Shown in pieces: positions 61,484 through 64,000 of a stretch of 64,000 bases of DNA (the first letter of the stretch is position 1; each line of letters starts with the position of its first letter). The DNA is from Pleomorphomonas sp. T1.2MG-36 (GTDB taxonomy: Bacteria; Pseudomonadota; Alphaproteobacteria; Rhizobiales; Pleomorphomonadaceae): positions 310,001 to 374,000 of the forward strand of contig NZ_CATNLY010000012.1 of assembly GCF_950100655.1 (NCBI RefSeq), in the 5' to 3' direction. Under the pieces are notes generated by a model that worked only from the letters and a program-made list of their open reading frames with translations, did not search any database and was not told where the DNA came from. The translations under genes and the position numbers were made by a program.

Positions 61484-62084
61484 CCTTCACCTTCAATCCA
61501 AACGTCCGGACCTTCATGGAGACCGGAACTACACTTCCTTCAGAGCCAACCGTTGCCAGAACCAAGACAACAGGCCAGCTCCCTGACCGATTTCGCAACT
61601 CTCCGCACCCCGCCCGCACAAAACGAAGCGCGCCGATAACGTGAAATCTCACGTCCGGCGCGGCGGAAAGCAGAGGAACAATGCCAAACGGCACCGTTCG
61701 TGCGTACAACAGCTTTCACCACCAGTGGAGCGAGTAGCGTTTAACGGTGCTTGATCAAAAGTTTAAGGACCAGTGATCGATCACGCGTTACAGACCAACT
61801 CTTCAAGTGGCGCGGACACTACTCAAACAATCCCCAACCGTCAAGTCGGCGGACCAAAAAAGGCGGAAATGTCGGTTCCGTGAAGCCCCTCATACGCCCG
61901 GACGGCACGAAAGCGGGCTTTGTGTCATCGCCAGCGCAACAAATGCAATCGATGCATCGTCAAATCACTTAGGCCGGCACCCTCGACTCGGCGTCACGAG
62001 CGAATCCTCAAGCCCGCCTGGGCCGATTCAACCTGCCCGGCCCCAGAGGGAATCATCGATCGGCTCCACCACCGAAACCCGTCC
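61484..62084. promoter_or_regulatory. Upstream region of the str operon
   Basis: A 600-base region without a convincing gene between rpsL and the GGDEF gene. It contains a nested dyad at 61630-61661: GCGCCG with CGGCGC outside, ACGTGA with TCACGT inside, and an AATC loop. It is about 150 bases before the rpsL start and probably transcribed as leader RNA. Bases 61735-61960 are AT-richer and likely hold the promoter. The reading frames here lack protein-like composition. Confidence 0.45.
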
Positions 62085-63314
62085 TCAGTTCGCGAGGCCA
62101 ACCCTGTTGCGTCCGGAGGTCTTCGCCTCATAAAGGGCGCCATCCGCCGCGAGCACAAGAGCCTCGGTTCCATCCTGGTGCGGATTGGGCTGGCTTCTCG
62201 ACGCGACGCCGACACTGATGGTCACGTGACCGTAGGGCACATTGGGCTCGTGGGGCAGCTTCAGCCGTTCGACCGCCCTGCGCAGCCGCTCGGCCACCAC
62301 TTCGGCGCCCCGGCGCGCCGTGTTGGGGAGGATGACGGCGAACTCCTCGCCGCCATAACGGCAGAGCATGTCGGCGTTCCGGTGGAGTTCGCGCGACATG
62401 GCCTTGGCGATGGCAATCAGGCACTGATCGCCGGCAAGGTGGCCGAGGGTGTCGTTGTAGAGCTTGAAGCGGTCGACATCGATCATGATCAGCGACAGTT
62501 CGCCGCCGACGCGCGCGATCCGGCTCTCCTCTTCGGCGATGGAGATATCGAAATAGCGGCGATTGAAGACGCCCGTGAGGTGATCCCTGAGGGCCATCTC
62601 CGTCAGCCGACCGTTGGCCTCGCGCAACTGCTCCTCCAGACCGCGCCGTTCCGTCACGTCGAAATGCGCGACGGAGACCGCCACGATGTTGCCGAGCGCA
62701 TCGGCCAACGGACTGACCAAGACGGCGTAGATCTTGTCATCGATCCGAGCTTCATGGTCCGGCACCGGCTCGCCGCGGTCGAGGAGCGCGAAGTCGTCGT
62801 TCAGCTTCTCCATGCTCGCCGGATGATGGTCCGAGAGGGATTGGCCCACGGTCGACGTCAGCAGGTTGGCGTGGCGGTCGTTCATCGCCAGGAACCGGCC
62901 GCTCCTGTCGATGACGCACAAAGCCATGGGCGCTCTTGCATAGACCGTATCGAGCGGCAGAATGGAGGCCTCAAGGCTGCCGAGAGCAATGCCGCCGATC
63001 ATCCGGGCGGTTCCGCGATAGCCGACAAACCCTTTGGCATCGTCAAAGATCGGCGAACCGCTGATTTCCTCCACGATGGTGATGCCATCGCCCAGGAGGA
63101 ACCGGCATACCGCGCCACCGAAAGCCCTGTAGTCACCGCTACTGGAAAGCATGTTCGCATGGACCACAGCGATGTCTTCGGGATGCATGTAGTCGAAGAT
63201 CGGCCTACCGATGAGCAACTCATCATATTTTGCCGGGCGACTGTCCTCCACATATGACAGCTCGCTGAGGCGCAGGTCACGATCTGCGGTCCATGCTCTA
63301 GTCTTGTAGACCAT
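62085..63314 (-). CDS. PAS-domain diguanylate cyclase (GGDEF)
   Basis: A 409-residue soluble signalling enzyme making cyclic di-GMP. Residues 1-110 and 115-235 look like two PAS units (LIGRPIFDYMHPEDIAVVHA; MALCVIDRSGRFLAMNDRHA and VSVAHFDVTERRGLEEQLRE). A short coiled linker leads to the GGDEF domain (DHLTGVFNRRYFD, SLIMIDVDRFKLYNDTLGHL). The active-site loop is YGGEEFAVILPN, the catalytically competent GGEEF variant. An inhibitory RxxD site upstream of it is not evident. No membrane segment. It lies alone between the str operon and rpoC, an uncommon insertion in this conserved neighbourhood. Confidence 0.93.
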   Translation of the reverse strand: MVYKTRAWTADRDLRLSELSYVEDSRPAKYDELLIGRPIFDYMHPEDIAVVHANMLSSSGDYRAFGGAVCRFLLGDGITIVEEISGSPIFDDAKGFVGYRGTARMIGGIALGSLEASILPLDTVYARAPMALCVIDRSGRFLAMNDRHANLLTSTVGQSLSDHHPASMEKLNDDFALLDRGEPVPDHEARIDDKIYAVLVSPLADALGNIVAVSVAHFDVTERRGLEEQLREANGRLTEMALRDHLTGVFNRRYFDISIAEEESRIARVGGELSLIMIDVDRFKLYNDTLGHLAGDQCLIAIAKAMSRELHRNADMLCRYGGEEFAVILPNTARRGAEVVAERLRRAVERLKLPHEPNVPYGHVTISVGVASRSQPNPHQDGTEALVLAADGALYEAKTSGRNRVGLAN

Positions 63315-63564
63315 GCGTACCTCGTGGCTCGATCATTTTCATCAATACTAGGCCTGGGGCAGTCTCCATATTGTTAAATGGGTGCAGTTCGCAGCGCCTG
63401 TTCCGCGCGGCAGCCAGTTCTCCGGCGATCGAGGCACTGCGCTCGATCAAGAAAGCCCCCCTTCAGACGCGACGCATTCACCTGTTAAAGCGGCGCGTCA
63501 TCTGGAGCCGACAAATGCGTCCCAACGACCGCGTCGGTTCGGTCGTATGAGGCCCTAAAAAGAA

Positions 63565-63592
63565 AATGCGCCCCGGCGAACCGGAGCGCATT
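63565..63592 (-). terminator. Terminator of the rpoBC operon
   Basis: A 12-bp stem (63565-63576 with 63581-63592) with a TTCG loop on the minus strand is followed by TTCTTTTTAGG. A second GC-rich hairpin without T-run lies nearer to rpoC at 63613-63633. Confidence 0.9.
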
Positions 63593-63642
63593 GGTCACTG
63601 TACAGCGGTAACGGCCGGGCCCGAAGCCCGGCCAGTCCACGC

Positions 63643-64000
<358 letters not shown>

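Noticed and set aside
61751..62133. Small open frames upstream of rpsL on the + strand
   Set aside because: Their products are compositionally random, overlap each other in different frames, and have no ribosome binding site.

Overview
The window is high-GC DNA from an alphaproteobacterium, most likely of the Hyphomicrobiales (Rhizobiales). The evidence is the gene order rpoC - rpsL-rpsG-fusA-tuf - S10/spc/alpha ribosomal genes - rplQ - Do-type protease - rarA, the alpha-type ribosomal protein tails, and the general codon use. The genus cannot be fixed from sequence alone. No rRNA gene, transposase or integrase was seen.

Layout. (1) 1-4.5 kb: a carbohydrate ABC importer operon on the + strand (binding protein fragment, two permeases, Gfo/Idh/MocA dehydrogenase, ATPase) closed by a terminator. 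(2) 4.5-12.4 kb: unrelated single genes: AraC/GyrI regulator, glutathione reductase, DUF2059 protein, HAD phosphatase, a duplicated-domain membrane protein, an MgtC-like protein and a Cache chemoreceptor. (3) 12.5-32.1 kb: a molybdenum hydroxylase region. MoeB-like, MoeA and MoaC proteins lie at its left side and MoaD at its right. Between them is a minus-strand block of XdhC, a Mop-type aldehyde oxidoreductase and seven accessory proteins: a flavin/iron-sulfur oxidoreductase, a small CxxC redox protein, a methyltransferase, a C-GCAxxG-C-C protein, a nucleotidyltransferase-HD fusion, a radical SAM protein and a PaaK-like AMP ligase. The seven accessory genes are linked by six 4-base stop/start overlaps. 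They resemble the Desulfovibrio DVU_1551-1559 type set (family names from memory, not searched). An ArsM-like methyltransferase and a diiron flavoprotein precede the block. A regulator with an unusual GAF-PAS-Crp architecture follows it.

(4) 32.3-37.3 kb: a wrecked type I-C CRISPR-Cas locus. Two small arrays with different repeat variants flank a flavin-barrel protein gene and a MocR regulator. The cas3 gene is cut off inside its helicase domain and joined directly to a partial CRISPR repeat. This implies a deletion that removed the rest of cas3, the other cas genes and the leader. (5) 37.5-39 kb: tRNA-Val(CAC) with promoter and terminator, a tRNA-like fragment, and a TerB-like repeat protein. 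(6) 39.1-61.5 kb: rarA, a Do protease, then the alpha, spc, S10 and str translation operons, all on the minus strand. (7) 61.5-64 kb: a PAS-GGDEF diguanylate cyclase between the str operon and the 3' end of rpoC.

How it fits together. Region 3 reads as a nearly self-contained aldehyde oxidation unit: Moco assembly and insertion (MoeA, MoaC, MoaD, nucleotidyltransferase, XdhC), the Mop enzyme, an electron acceptor (the flavin/Fe-S protein), and an AMP ligase that could activate the carboxylate product. The radical SAM, methyltransferase and Cys-rich proteins have no assigned chemistry, and this is the most promising undescribed system here. The CRISPR remnant is the second: it preserves the scar of loss of immunity.
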